This document shows positions 36,501 to 44,708 of a stretch of DNA of 64,000 bases, one piece after another. Position numbers and translations under genes: made by a program. The notes below the pieces were generated by a model. That model made no database searches, was not told the DNA's origin, and was given only the letters and a program-made list of their open reading frames with translations. This stretch comes from Ardenticatenaceae bacterium (GTDB lineage: Bacteria; Chloroflexota; Anaerolineae; Promineifilales; Promineifilaceae): contig JACKBR010000006.1 in assembly GCA_020634495.1 (NCBI GenBank), positions 77,472-141,471 of the forward strand. The letters are read 5' to 3'. Each line of letters opens with the position of its first letter. Position 1 is the stretch's first letter.

Positions 36501-39500
36501 CAGGTGGTGTCTTCTGCTGTGGGTGGGGCTTCTTCTTCTGGTTCTTGGGTGATTTCTAGCAATGTTTCAGTAAGTGAAGGCTCTACCGGCTCAATGTCAA
36601 AATCGGGCAGATTGGGTTCTGAGTCAATGGCATCTTCGGCATAATCGATACCAGCCAGCAGTTCAGTTAGCCCCAGGTCGTCCCCTGCGTCTGGTTCTTC
36701 TAAATCTTCGAGGAAATTGTCGGAAACGGCCGTTTCTGCAAGTTCATCCGCTTCATCTGACCATAAATTAGCCAACATGCCCGTCAGCCCTTCCGTCTCT
36801 TCTTCGGTCTCAGGCTCTGGTTCTTGGCCTTCCGCTTCTACCGTTTCAACCAGGTCTGCCAAATCAGACATCCAATCATCTTCATCTTCATCCAGAGAGA
36901 GTCCCTCCTCAGGTTCATCCGGGGCGTTTGCGCCAGAAAGCAAGGCCGTGAGGCTTACTTCTTCGTCTAAATCTGTTAGATCGATAGCGGCCTCAGCATC
37001 TCCTGCCGGTTCTTCATCAGCAAAGAAATCATCCAGCTCGGATTCATCGGTAGCGTCGTACAGAAGCTCGGCCAAAAAGTCGTCGTCGGCAACGGCCGTT
37101 TCTTCTGGTTCCTCATCCTTATCTAAAGTCAGGTTAGAGAGCAAGCCGGTAAGCCCCATTTCTTCTGGCTCTTCTTCTGCCTGCTCAGGCTCAGCATCGT
37201 CTATTTCCGCCAACAAACCTGTCAAGCTGCCGCTGTCCATCTCCTCCGGCACATCAAGCAAACTATCGGCCTCATCCAGGTCAGCCAGATCAACTGGCTC
37301 ATTGAGCCAGTCGGGAATTTCTGCAGACTGCGAGTCCCATTCATCAACAACTTCAACAGGCGTACCTTTGTTAGCCATTTCTAACCAACTGGGCATCCCC
37401 TCTGTCTCGATGGGCGGCTCTGGCAGCGCCTCGTCTGAACCAGCTGCCTCGTCAGCAAACTCATCGAGCCAATCGAGTTCGTCAGCCTCATCCTCCGCTG
37501 TTTTGGGAGCTGGCTGCTCCTTTGGCTCTTCCGGCAGGGGTGTTTCCTGGGGGTCGTTTTCACTACTCACGGCGGCCTCCAATTCCTCTGAAAAATCACT
37601 GTTTTCTTCACCAAGCCAATCTGGAATTTCCTCTATCTCGCGCCCTTCAATTTCGGGAAGTGCCAGGTTGGGGAATTCGTCTTCCTCAATTTCATCCGTA
37701 TGCAAAATGGCATCCAGATCGGCGGCGGCAGATTCTAACCAATCGTCGGCATCGCTGAGGGCGGCAAGTTCCTCAGTTGAGGCATCTAATTGTATCTGGT
37801 CGATTGGGTCAATGGCTTCACTGTCTGCTTCGCCCGTTTCCCAGGCTAGTTCTTCATCAATCTCGCCTTCGGTCAATGCAGAAAGCCAGTCATCGGCTTC
37901 CCCTAAATCACCTGTATCCAAAGCGACAGAAGCGAGATCGTCGTCTGTTGGCAGGTCTTGTGGGGCAACGGCCGTTTCCATCAAATCTACCAAATCTACT
38001 TCTTCACCTGGCTCGGAATCTGCTGTTGCTTCCTCAACGTCTGCTTCATCGGGAATGTCATCTAACCAATCCATTGCTTCGTCGGGGTCTAGCTCAATCG
38101 CTTCTAATTCATCTTTCGTCATAGAAGAGAGCCAATACGGCGTTTTCGGCTCTTCCACCACATGTGGCTCGCTGTCGGCCCAGGTGGCCATGTCATTGTC
38201 CATCAAGTTGGTGGCATCAATTTGCAGCGAGGTTTCCTCATCGGCCAAAGCATCTAGCCAATTTAGCTCGTCTTCTTCAGTTTCTTCAGATGGCGATTGT
38301 TCTGTTGGTGAAACGGCCGTCTCCGCAAAATCAAACTCCTCCGCAACGGCCGTTTCCCCAGCGCCTTCACCGTCATCAGCAAACCAATCTGTCTCAGACG
38401 GCTGCTCATCAGTAACCAACTGATTGGTCGTGTCCCCCAAGTCCAGCGGCTGGAAGCCAGATTCTTCCTCTTCGCCCCGTAAATCCGCCAGCCACTCGGC
38501 ATTAAGCTCACTGGTGGAAATCTTAAGCTCGTCCTTGGCCTTTTCTTGGGAGAACCAATCGGTTTCGCCGGTCGCCTTCTCAGCTCCATCCCCTTCGGCA
38601 TCGCCAATATCAGACAGCCAGTCGTAGCTGTGCATACCACTTTCAGGTTCTAATACAACCTGATCAAGCGACTCATCCCCGGCTGGCTCATCAAATTTCA
38701 CCTCTTTAACCCAATCATCGGTTGGGGCCTGAGGTTTGCTTGGTTCAACCATTCCGGTTTGCAAGAACTCCAGCGATGCTTCTTCTGGCAGGGGAAAAGC
38801 GCCTTCGGTAGTAAAAGCTTGACCCGCAATCGTTTCTTTATCTAACGTTTTTTGGGTTTGCTGCGTTAGCCTGTGCAGCCGGTGTAAATATTTTTGGGCT
38901 TCAGGAATGCGGCCCGTTTGCAGCCAAATTTCGGCTAAAATTGCGTTTGCCACCACGCAGTTTGGCAGCTCCTGTAAAACGGTCAGGCACACTTCTTCCG
39001 CATCAATTCGCTGATCATCTCGCCACAGCGCTTCGGCCAGCAAGACCTGTAAATCGACCCGTTCTGGCTCATCGATTAAAATGCGCCGCAATTCTGAGAT
39101 AGCTTGTTGGTACAGTTCGCCTTGCATATAAAGCCGGGCCAACGCTCCGCGAGATAAAGGGATAATGCCAGCGCGCACTTCGGTTTGGGTGTTATAAAGC
39201 TTGCGCAGCTCTCCCTGAATGGCCACATTGTAGGGTTGAATCTCGTGCGCTCGCTCCAAATGCCAAAGCGCCTGATCGAGTTGTGATTCTTCTTTATAAA
39301 CAATGGAAAGCCCGACATGACTGATAAAATCGTTGGGGTCTGCGCTTAAAATGCGTAAAAACAGATCGCTGGCGGCGTCGAAATCTTGTTTTTCTAGCAG
39401 GGCTTTGCCCATAACGCGATAGGTATCTATGTGGCGTGGGTAGCTGTGCAAAATATGCCGACAATGTTCAATCGCTTCTACCAGGCGGTTATCGTCTATA

Positions 39501-39547
39501 AGTTTATCAACTTGCTCAACGTAATCATGTAAATGAATAGTTGTCAC
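33596..39547 (-). CDS. Giant acidic TPR protein with PDWL/DWL repeat tail
   Basis: 1983 residues from GTG 39547, which has GAGAGG at good spacing; a GTG at 39622 would add 25 residues. Residues about 1-230 are tetratricopeptide-like helices (EAIEHCRHILHSYPRHIDTYR, FDAASDLFLRILSADPND, QAISELRRILIDEPERVDLQV). The next roughly 1650 residues are extremely rich in Asp and Glu and carry tens of short aromatic motifs (DWLD, DWLS, PDWL, SWLEELA). Three units contain a near-identical core, MEPPPIKPSEDA (around 34430, 34690 and 35030). The C-terminus returns to TPR (ALGDGRMNDAIVQFKEL, GDAYMRNGQLQKALASYRA). No signal peptide or membrane helix is seen, so it is cytoplasmic. It is likely a scaffold; the function is unknown. 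Confidence 0.85.
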   Translation of the reverse strand: MTTIHLHDYVEQVDKLIDDNRLVEAIEHCRHILHSYPRHIDTYRVMGKALLEKQDFDAASDLFLRILSADPNDFISHVGLSIVYKEESQLDQALWHLERAHEIQPYNVAIQGELRKLYNTQTEVRAGIIPLSRGALARLYMQGELYQQAISELRRILIDEPERVDLQVLLAEALWRDDQRIDAEEVCLTVLQELPNCVVANAILAEIWLQTGRIPEAQKYLHRLHRLTQQTQKTLDKETIAGQAFTTEGAFPLPEEASLEFLQTGMVEPSKPQAPTDDWVKEVKFDEPAGDESLDQVVLEPESGMHSYDWLSDIGDAEGDGAEKATGETDWFSQEKAKDELKISTSELNAEWLADLRGEEEESGFQPLDLGDTTNQLVTDEQPSETDWFADDGEGAGETAVAEEFDFAETAVSPTEQSPSEETEEDELNWLDALADEETSLQIDATNLMDNDMATWADSEPHVVEEPKTPYWLSSMTKDELEAIELDPDEAMDWLDDIPDEADVEEATADSEPGEEVDLVDLMETAVAPQDLPTDDDLASVALDTGDLGEADDWLSALTEGEIDEELAWETGEADSEAIDPIDQIQLDASTEELAALSDADDWLESAAADLDAILHTDEIEEDEFPNLALPEIEGREIEEIPDWLGEENSDFSEELEAAVSSENDPQETPLPEEPKEQPAPKTAEDEADELDWLDEFADEAAGSDEALPEPPIETEGMPSWLEMANKGTPVEVVDEWDSQSAEIPDWLNEPVDLADLDEADSLLDVPEEMDSGSLTGLLAEIDDAEPEQAEEEPEEMGLTGLLSNLTLDKDEEPEETAVADDDFLAELLYDATDESELDDFFADEEPAGDAEAAIDLTDLDEEVSLTALLSGANAPDEPEEGLSLDEDEDDWMSDLADLVETVEAEGQEPEPETEEETEGLTGMLANLWSDEADELAETAVSDNFLEDLEEPDAGDDLGLTELLAGIDYAEDAIDSEPNLPDFDIEPVEPSLTETLLEITQEPEEEAPPTAEDTTWLTQLEADTGALQDENEDLDMAEETGLDWLTAPIEPEPEPEEAAPPQPVEELPEEAELDGTVEDWDDAMSWLEELAAQQEDPVAELPSVAETMLDEALDEDTAVADTPAEDDEIGIDWLSEITDSEMADFVDEEIEEAEPAMPSFDLAEDADDFDNLIDDEELSWLDELATGNLVDSRLTEAEPTTEPEELEPEPMTEWAEEAPDDEESEASDDSWLDELMLAEEEEPEFDEAQPDLAEFAVEPVEMNELADLADLDMSAESDLDWLDAALEEPDMAEEQVEAPMDEVEAPEQAPPVEETQEQDDEEYIVTGVTDALKEHDGIEEAEADLEEALAWLDELDDEGELALTDEAPPTRVNAAIDEPDFADEPETIVIAPEPDELSLALDRLEQQVRSEGVTVPDTAVSPLTLSTDELNDALDWIEQQSEAPAVEEEWAEEFADQTEEPQPETAVATQQTADDDMDLTAMSEDPEAWLEQLLGDDLDMDIEMEPPPIKPSEDAVFVTDEAATDEIEPDFEAVEEEAATVDSLLDDVTLDEMPDDPDAAVAWLDQMVEDDAPATLETEEVGEFDLAAEHLDEMTLSDEDDPEAWLEQMLSGDLALDVDMEPPPIKPSEDAVFVTDDAPEAPSEPEPVAEPVDEMEVLETAVSEAETEEETPDLDFGDFEDDPEAWLEQMLSDDLDMAVEMEPPPIKPSEDAMFVTDDGRSHQEPEPASPLAEETDSEADIIADVPDDPDEAMVWLEQLAARQGAAIEELPSVTDADTEPEMPDWMAEELQEQAAEGVEELPISEVHDADIDAELPDWLGAESDDQVVGETDWLRALPEADMDTWLSAEEEATIAGAVEEVVLPDTGPLSPLPQTPPADETMIEDDLFEPVLEPSTGAYSVDEAKLELAQRALGDGRMNDAIVQFKELVAAGTGMMTIIAELEQAAVAHTQTPALSQVLGDAYMRNGQLQKALASYRAALDQL

Positions 39548-39730
39548 GTTTTGCCTCTCGAACTGCGAAAGAACCCGATACGGCCGTTTCTTTCGGAATT
39601 TTAGGTGAAGGCAACAGCGCACCCGTTGCTGGGGCTGCTGCTTTCTGTTTTATTCAACTGGGCAGCAAAGGTTGGCCTTGTGCAGATGAGACCGTGTTGC
39701 CGTTTACATAAATATTATGCAAAGTTTCAT

Positions 39731-40768
39731 CTAATAAATCAAGTGATGTTGTTTGAGCTGGCGCAGAAGCTGACTAATGTCCTGCTCGTTGTGGGGCAAG
39801 GCTCCCAGCGGATCGTCAATTTGATCCCGGCCAGTGAGGGCGTAAAGCGTGTTGAGGATGCCGTAAGAAAGGGCTTCGACCTGGTAGCCGCCTTCTAAGA
39901 CAAAGAGGATACGGCCGTTTGTCAATTCATCGGCCAAGGTGACCAGGGCCCGCGACATGTGGGCGTAGCCTGTGAGGCTCAGCCCGGCCATGGCCAGCGG
40001 GTCTTGCCAATGGGCATCGTACCCTGCTGAAACCATGATGAACTCCGGCTTGAACAATTTGGCAATGGGGCGCACCAGTTCGGTGAGGATACGGCCGTAA
40101 CCCTCATCGCCTACATTGGGCACCAGCGGCACATTTACCGTGTAGCCATGCCCAAACCCATTGCCAGACTCCTGCAAATGGCCTGTACCTGGATAAAACA
40201 TGCGCGGTAAAAACAGATGGGTCGAGATGAACAAAACGGAGTCATCTTCATAGAAGATGTCCTGGGTGCCGTTGCCGTGGTGCACGTCAAAATCGATGAT
40301 GAGGATACGCTTGACGTTATAAACTGCCTGCGCCTGCCGCGCCGCTGCGGCGACATTGTTAAACAGGCAAAACCCACTGATACGGCCGTACTCGGCATGG
40401 TGGCCAGGCGGCCGTACCAAGGCAAATCCATTTCGCGCTTGCCCGGTCATTATTTGGTCAACCACGGCAATGGCGGAACCCGCAGCAGACCGGGCCAGCT
40501 CAAAGCTGTTTGGGGTAGCATACGTATCACCCTGATCAAGTATCCCGCCCCCCAGCGATGAAACCTCTCGAATCCGCTCAATGAGCGCAGGCGTATGCAC
40601 CCGGCGAAGCTGCTCTAGCGTGGCGGAAACTGGCTGCAACAGGTGTAAATCTGCCAAAATGCCAGCTCGATCCAAAAAAGGAAGCAGCTTATTCAGGCGG
40701 TTTTGGTTTTCAGGATGACCATTTTTGGTATGGGCAATTGCAGGGACATGGACAGTGGCTGTTGTCAT
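39731..40768 (-). CDS. Histone deacetylase-like (AcuC/acetylpolyamine amidohydrolase family) protein
   Basis: 345 residues. Zinc-dependent deacetylases of this family remove acetyl groups from lysines, polyamines or small amides. Motifs: RPPGHHAEY (His123-His124 charge relay), IDFDVHHGNGTQD (zinc ligands Asp161 and His163) and VSAGYDAHWQDP (zinc ligand Asp251), with the EGGY motif near 300. The active site is complete. The substrate could be acetylated proteins, which would fit a genome with several GNAT enzymes, but this is inference. The gene sits 183 nt upstream (in transcription, beyond its own stop) of the giant acidic gene on the same strand. Confidence 0.92.
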   Translation of the reverse strand: MTTATVHVPAIAHTKNGHPENQNRLNKLLPFLDRAGILADLHLLQPVSATLEQLRRVHTPALIERIREVSSLGGGILDQGDTYATPNSFELARSAAGSAIAVVDQIMTGQARNGFALVRPPGHHAEYGRISGFCLFNNVAAAARQAQAVYNVKRILIIDFDVHHGNGTQDIFYEDDSVLFISTHLFLPRMFYPGTGHLQESGNGFGHGYTVNVPLVPNVGDEGYGRILTELVRPIAKLFKPEFIMVSAGYDAHWQDPLAMAGLSLTGYAHMSRALVTLADELTNGRILFVLEGGYQVEALSYGILNTLYALTGRDQIDDPLGALPHNEQDISQLLRQLKQHHLIY

Positions 40769-40885
40769 TTCAGCTCCAAAAGTTGTCGGTCAATTCGTCA
40801 CGTCTATATTATAGCTTAGGTTGTCGTAGGGCAATGATTAGGTAATGATTAATTCAAAGGCAATGGGCCTAAAATGAAAGACCCA

Positions 40886-40929
40886 CAAAAAACAAAAGGA
40901 GGTACGGTTTGAAACGGCCGTACCTCCTT
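40886..40929 (-). terminator. Intrinsic terminator after hppA
   Basis: Stem AAGGAGGTACGG (40896-40907) / CCGTACCTCCTT (40918-40929), followed on the minus strand by TTGTTTTTTG. The ACGGCCGT palindrome (40914-40921) straddles the loop and stem, so a palindrome copy is embedded in the terminator. Confidence 0.85.
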
Positions 40930-40970
40930 GATTCCTTGTCAACAACGGTTAGAAACAACCAACTGTGTTA

Positions 40971-43277
40971 TTAACCGCCAAACCACAAAGCAATAAGCCC
41001 AGCCCCATCGCCAAAGAAGGTAATAAGCCCGGCAAACACAACCGAGGCCATCGACATGAGCTTAATCAGGATGTTTAATGAAGGGCCAGAGGTGTCCTTA
41101 AACGGATCACCAACGGTGTCGCCAATAACGGCCCCTTTGTGTGCTTCTGATCCCTTTCCGCCATGATGGCCTTCTTCAATAAACTTCTTGGCATTGTCCC
41201 AGGCACCGCCCGCATTAGCCATCATCACAGCCAGGGCAAAGCCTGAAGTTAAGGTGCCGCCCAACAAGCCCAGCACGCCAGCGACGCCAAACAGCACGCC
41301 CACAATCACCGGCACAATCAGCGCCAGCACAGAGGGAGCAATCATTTCTCTTTGGGCAGCAGCCGTGCTAATTTCTACACAGCGGGCATAATCTGGGCGA
41401 ACCGTGCCTTGCAAAATGCCAGGGTTCTCACGGAACTGTCGGCGCACTTCTTCTACCATGCCACCCGCAGCGCGGCCTACGGCCCGCATGGTCATGGCGG
41501 CAAAAAAGAAGGCGGTTGTGGCTCCCACAAAAACGCCAATGAGCACGGCCGGATTGAGCATGGTGACATTGTAAAATGTCATAAAATCTTGCATGTTCCA
41601 GATGTCTACGGTACGGCCGTTCACCGACAACAATTCTCCACCGCCATGCAATGTTAAAGAAAGACGAATCTCTTCCAAATAGGCAGACAGCAGCGCCAGG
41701 GACGTTAATGCTGCCGAACCAATTGCAAACCCTTTCCCCATAGCGGCCGTTGTATTACCCACGGCATCAAGCTGGTCTGTCTTCTCTCGCACGCTGGGGT
41801 CCAGGCCAGACATTTCAGCGTTACCACCCGCGTTATCGGCAATGGGGCCGTAGGCATCGGTTGCCAGCGTAAAGCCCAGCGTAGAAAGCATACCCACGGC
41901 AGCAATACCCACACCGTACAAGCCCATCGAAATATTTTCAACGCCACCCATCGAATAAAAGCTGATGGCGATGCCAATAACAATAGCCAGCACCGGAATC
42001 CCAGCAGATTCCATACCAACCGCCAGGCCCTCAATGAGTAGCGTTGCCGGGCTGGTGACGGCCTGTTCAGCAATGTTGCGCGTCGGCTTAAAGGCGTGAG
42101 ACGTGTAATACTCAGTGGCCTTACCAACCACGATCCCTACAACCAAACCAACCAGAATGGAGACCCAAACTTGAATTGCGTTGGGCAAATCCAGGATTAG
42201 CACCACAGGCAGCGACAAAATCGCAATCCCAATTGAACTGCCATACAGACCTCGGCTGAGGGCGTTGATTAACTGGCCCTGGGTTGCGCCATCATCAGCC
42301 CGCACCAGGTAAACACCCATAATGGAAAGAGCAACGCCAATGGCGGCAATGACAATGGGTGCGGCCATATATTTAAGCTGCAAATCCATTTGCTGGAGCA
42401 CGGTGGGCGTTTGACCGTCAAACAAGGCCGCGCCGCCAACAACCACAGCTGCAACGCCCAAAGCGGCCGTTGCCAAAATGGAGCCAGCATACGATTCGTA
42501 CAGGTCAGCGCCCATACCGGCCACGTCACCCACGTTGTCGCCTACATTGTCGGCAATTGTGGCTGGGTTCCGCGGATCGTCTTCTGGAATACCGGCTTCC
42601 ACTTTACCCACCAAATCTGCGCCTACATCAGCCGCTTTGGTGTAAATGCCACCGCCCACGCGGGCAAACAGCGCCTGCGTGGAAGCGCCCATGCCAAAGC
42701 TCAGCATCGTGGCCGTGATCTGGGGGAGGGGGTTAATTGCTTCGCGGATGAATTCAGCGGGGGGAATAAAGTAAAGCACCAGGAACCACACGGTAATGTC
42801 TAGCAGGGCGAAGCCAACCACAACCAGACCCATGACCGCACCGGCGCGTAGGGCAATTTGCAAGCCGCTGTTCAGGCTTTCTCTGGCGGCATTGGCCGCA
42901 CGCGCTGACGCATTGGTGGCTGTTTTCATGCCAAAAAAGCCGCATAAACCTGAGAACAAGCCACCGGTTAAGAAAGCGACCGGCACAATTGGGTTTTGCA
43001 GCCCTAAAATGGCTAATAAGATGAATATGACAAACAAGCCTGCGAATACAAGCCCAACGGCTCGGTATTGACGCCGCAGGTAAGCCATGGCCCCCTCGCG
43101 CACCGCTTGGGCAATCTCGATCATTTTAGGCGTGCCTTCGCTGCCTTTCATCACTTGTCGGTAGAAATACCAGGCATACCCCAGAGCAAGAACTGCCCCA
43201 ACTGGTCCTAGCCACCAAATTAAAGGCAAACTGGCTCGCTCATTTGCCGCTTGTGCAAGGAAAAATGCGTGTTGCAT
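40971..43277 (-). CDS. hppA: Membrane-bound ion-pumping inorganic pyrophosphatase, K+-dependent type
   Basis: 768 residues with about 16 transmembrane helices. It hydrolyses pyrophosphate and pumps H+ and/or Na+. The substrate site ADLVGKVEAGIPEDDPRNPATI and DNVGDNVGDVAGMGADLYES is intact, as is the second Asp-rich motif ADNAGGNAEMSGLDPSVREKTD. The segment VGNTTAAMGKGFAIGSAALTSLAL has Ala where K+-independent enzymes carry Lys, so it should need K+. Whether Na+ or H+ is pumped cannot be read with confidence. A consensus promoter and an attenuator-like leader lie upstream (43321-43426) and a terminator follows. Confidence 0.95.
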   Translation of the reverse strand: MQHAFFLAQAANERASLPLIWWLGPVGAVLALGYAWYFYRQVMKGSEGTPKMIEIAQAVREGAMAYLRRQYRAVGLVFAGLFVIFILLAILGLQNPIVPVAFLTGGLFSGLCGFFGMKTATNASARAANAARESLNSGLQIALRAGAVMGLVVVGFALLDITVWFLVLYFIPPAEFIREAINPLPQITATMLSFGMGASTQALFARVGGGIYTKAADVGADLVGKVEAGIPEDDPRNPATIADNVGDNVGDVAGMGADLYESYAGSILATAALGVAAVVVGGAALFDGQTPTVLQQMDLQLKYMAAPIVIAAIGVALSIMGVYLVRADDGATQGQLINALSRGLYGSSIGIAILSLPVVLILDLPNAIQVWVSILVGLVVGIVVGKATEYYTSHAFKPTRNIAEQAVTSPATLLIEGLAVGMESAGIPVLAIVIGIAISFYSMGGVENISMGLYGVGIAAVGMLSTLGFTLATDAYGPIADNAGGNAEMSGLDPSVREKTDQLDAVGNTTAAMGKGFAIGSAALTSLALLSAYLEEIRLSLTLHGGGELLSVNGRTVDIWNMQDFMTFYNVTMLNPAVLIGVFVGATTAFFFAAMTMRAVGRAAGGMVEEVRRQFRENPGILQGTVRPDYARCVEISTAAAQREMIAPSVLALIVPVIVGVLFGVAGVLGLLGGTLTSGFALAVMMANAGGAWDNAKKFIEEGHHGGKGSEAHKGAVIGDTVGDPFKDTSGPSLNILIKLMSMASVVFAGLITFFGDGAGLIALWFGG

Positions 43278-43320
43278 AAACTGTCTGATGCCTCCTCTTC
43301 TTAAGTCAATCTGTTGGGCA

Positions 43321-43426
43321 AATAAAAAGCGGGCCTAACCCGCTCTTTGTCTGTTGGACTTAAAATGCCCCCAAGAGCGGAGGCATTTAGCGGCTCGATT
43401 GTAACGAATGGCACAAACTATGTCAA
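43321..43426 (-). promoter_or_regulatory. hppA promoter and attenuator-type leader
   Basis: On the minus strand TTGACA (43421-43426), a 17-nt spacer and TACAAT (43398-43403) make a near-perfect sigma-70 promoter. The RNA would begin near 43390. First hairpin: stem 43382-43388 with 43363-43369. Its loop holds CCGCTCTT (43373-43380), complementary to AAGAGCGG at 43340-43347. That second copy is the 5' side of an intrinsic terminator: AGCGGG-loop-CCCGCT (43344-43328), then UUUUUAUU. The loop pairing and the terminator exclude each other, as expected for a switch. It lies 44 nt before the hppA start. No known riboswitch class is recognised. Confidence 0.65.
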
Positions 43427-43497
43427 AAATCGTCGTGGTTGAGGTGTTGCTGCAAAACAGGGGGTGGGGGAAACGGCCGTTTCCCCATTTTCACCCA

Positions 43498-43532
43498 TAA
43501 AAAAGAGCCTGAAACAAAACTGTTCAGGCTCT
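43498..43532 (-). terminator. Intrinsic terminator after the gene at 43559
   Basis: Stem AGAGCCTGAA / TTCAGGCTCT with a 9-nt loop and a U-run (six U) on the minus strand. A 20-bp extended palindrome built around ACGGCCGT lies just beyond it (about 43468-43487). Confidence 0.85.
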
Positions 43533-43558
43533 GGCAAAGTTACTTGAAAAAATGACCT

Positions 43559-44326
43559 TTAGGCATGGTTGGCCGAACGCCACCACCGATAATATTTGCC
43601 ACGCAAATCCTCACGCGACGGCAGCGGGAAGTAAATCAATCCCTTTTCATTGCCCAGGTAAATGCCATTCTTGATCATCCGGTAAGGATACTCAACGGTT
43701 TCAACCCGGTTCACAATTTTGGAATGAATATGCTTTTCACGTACTTCCAGTAAACATTCCCGCAGGTGATTGATAAAAGTGTACGGTAAATCACGAATAT
43801 TCCCATGCTCCGGGTCTTCTGCCAGCTCGCCCAACTGTAAATCAACGTAACAAACGGCCGGAAAATGCACCAGACTATCTGGATTTTGCGTCAGGAACTT
43901 ATAATACTCTTCTGGCTTCAAGGTGCTAACAACCAGCGGATGAACAGGCGCAATTTCCTGATACATATTTAATCCAGCGGTGTGTTCTGGAAACTTGTCG
44001 CTGGGTTCCAGACCCAAAACTTCGCCATAGGCAGTGACCAAATACACTTTTTGCATAGCTTCAGTCGGAACATGCTCCAGCACGCGATACGTGGAGATAT
44101 AAACAGAACGCTTCGGTCGGCCATCGGCATGGGGGGCACAGCGGTCAATGCCCGCCTCAATTTTGAAAAACTCGTGCCGGAAATTTGGATCAAGTTCAAT
44201 AAACATGGCTTGACCATGTAATTTTTTATGGGAACCAACGGCGTAATAAGTGCCAAATTCTTCTGGTGGCAGCATGGAGGCGATGAGGGCTTCAGGGATA
44301 AGGGACAGGTACAAATGAACAGTCAT
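43559..44326 (-). CDS. Conserved hypothetical protein
   Basis: 255 residues. I recognise the sequence type as a conserved bacterial family of unknown role, beginning MTVHLYLSLIPEALIASMLPPEEFG and ending with YFPLPSREDLRGKYYRWWRS. It has no signal peptide or membrane helix. Mixed alpha/beta composition with many aromatic and His residues (FPAVCYVDLQLGELAEDPE). No catalytic motif is evident. It is monocistronic, with its own terminator downstream and a long AT-rich upstream region. Confidence 0.75.
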   Translation of the reverse strand: MTVHLYLSLIPEALIASMLPPEEFGTYYAVGSHKKLHGQAMFIELDPNFRHEFFKIEAGIDRCAPHADGRPKRSVYISTYRVLEHVPTEAMQKVYLVTAYGEVLGLEPSDKFPEHTAGLNMYQEIAPVHPLVVSTLKPEEYYKFLTQNPDSLVHFPAVCYVDLQLGELAEDPEHGNIRDLPYTFINHLRECLLEVREKHIHSKIVNRVETVEYPYRMIKNGIYLGNEKGLIYFPLPSREDLRGKYYRWWRSANHA

Positions 44327-44708
44327 AAGGTTGTCAACTTCCTTTTCAAAGAGGTTTGTCTATGTAGAGAACAACTAATGTTACGAAGATAGCGTCTTGT
44401 CCTCCTGAAAGCAAACTATATTGGGTTACGTCTATTTTCACAAATTTTTGTGGGTTTGCTATCGGTTGATGAATACCGGGTTAACTATTTTCCATTATTC
44501 TCCAGATTAGGTTCAAGCCAACAAATAGCTGGCATGTTGTTTCCTGGGAAATAATGGTACCCTACAATTTATACTAATCTTCCTGATTTTGGGCTAATTG
44601 TAAAAGTAACAATAAGCCGCCAGTGAGGGTGATTATTGTCATGTATTGGCAGAAGATTGGCAAAAACGTGTGCTTATTTGTTGTATCCAAATTGTTGGCA
44701 AAAATATC
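44327..44708. other. AT-rich intergenic region
   Basis: About 380 bp, AT-rich, between the start of the conserved hypothetical gene and the 3' end of the nitroreductase gene. An imperfect inverted repeat CCATTATT / AATAATGG (near 44492 and 44549) is the only structure noted. It has no ACGGCCGT and no credible gene. Confidence 0.5.

Noticed and set aside
33699..38423. Long plus-strand reading frames rich in Ser (e.g. 34140-35180, 36717-38423)
   Set aside because: They are the antisense of the acidic giant gene: Asp/Glu codons read backwards give Ser/Leu-rich frames. No start sites or family similarity.
43321..43426. Fluoride or other named riboswitch before hppA
   Set aside because: The conserved fluoride riboswitch words are not present; kept only as an unnamed attenuator candidate.
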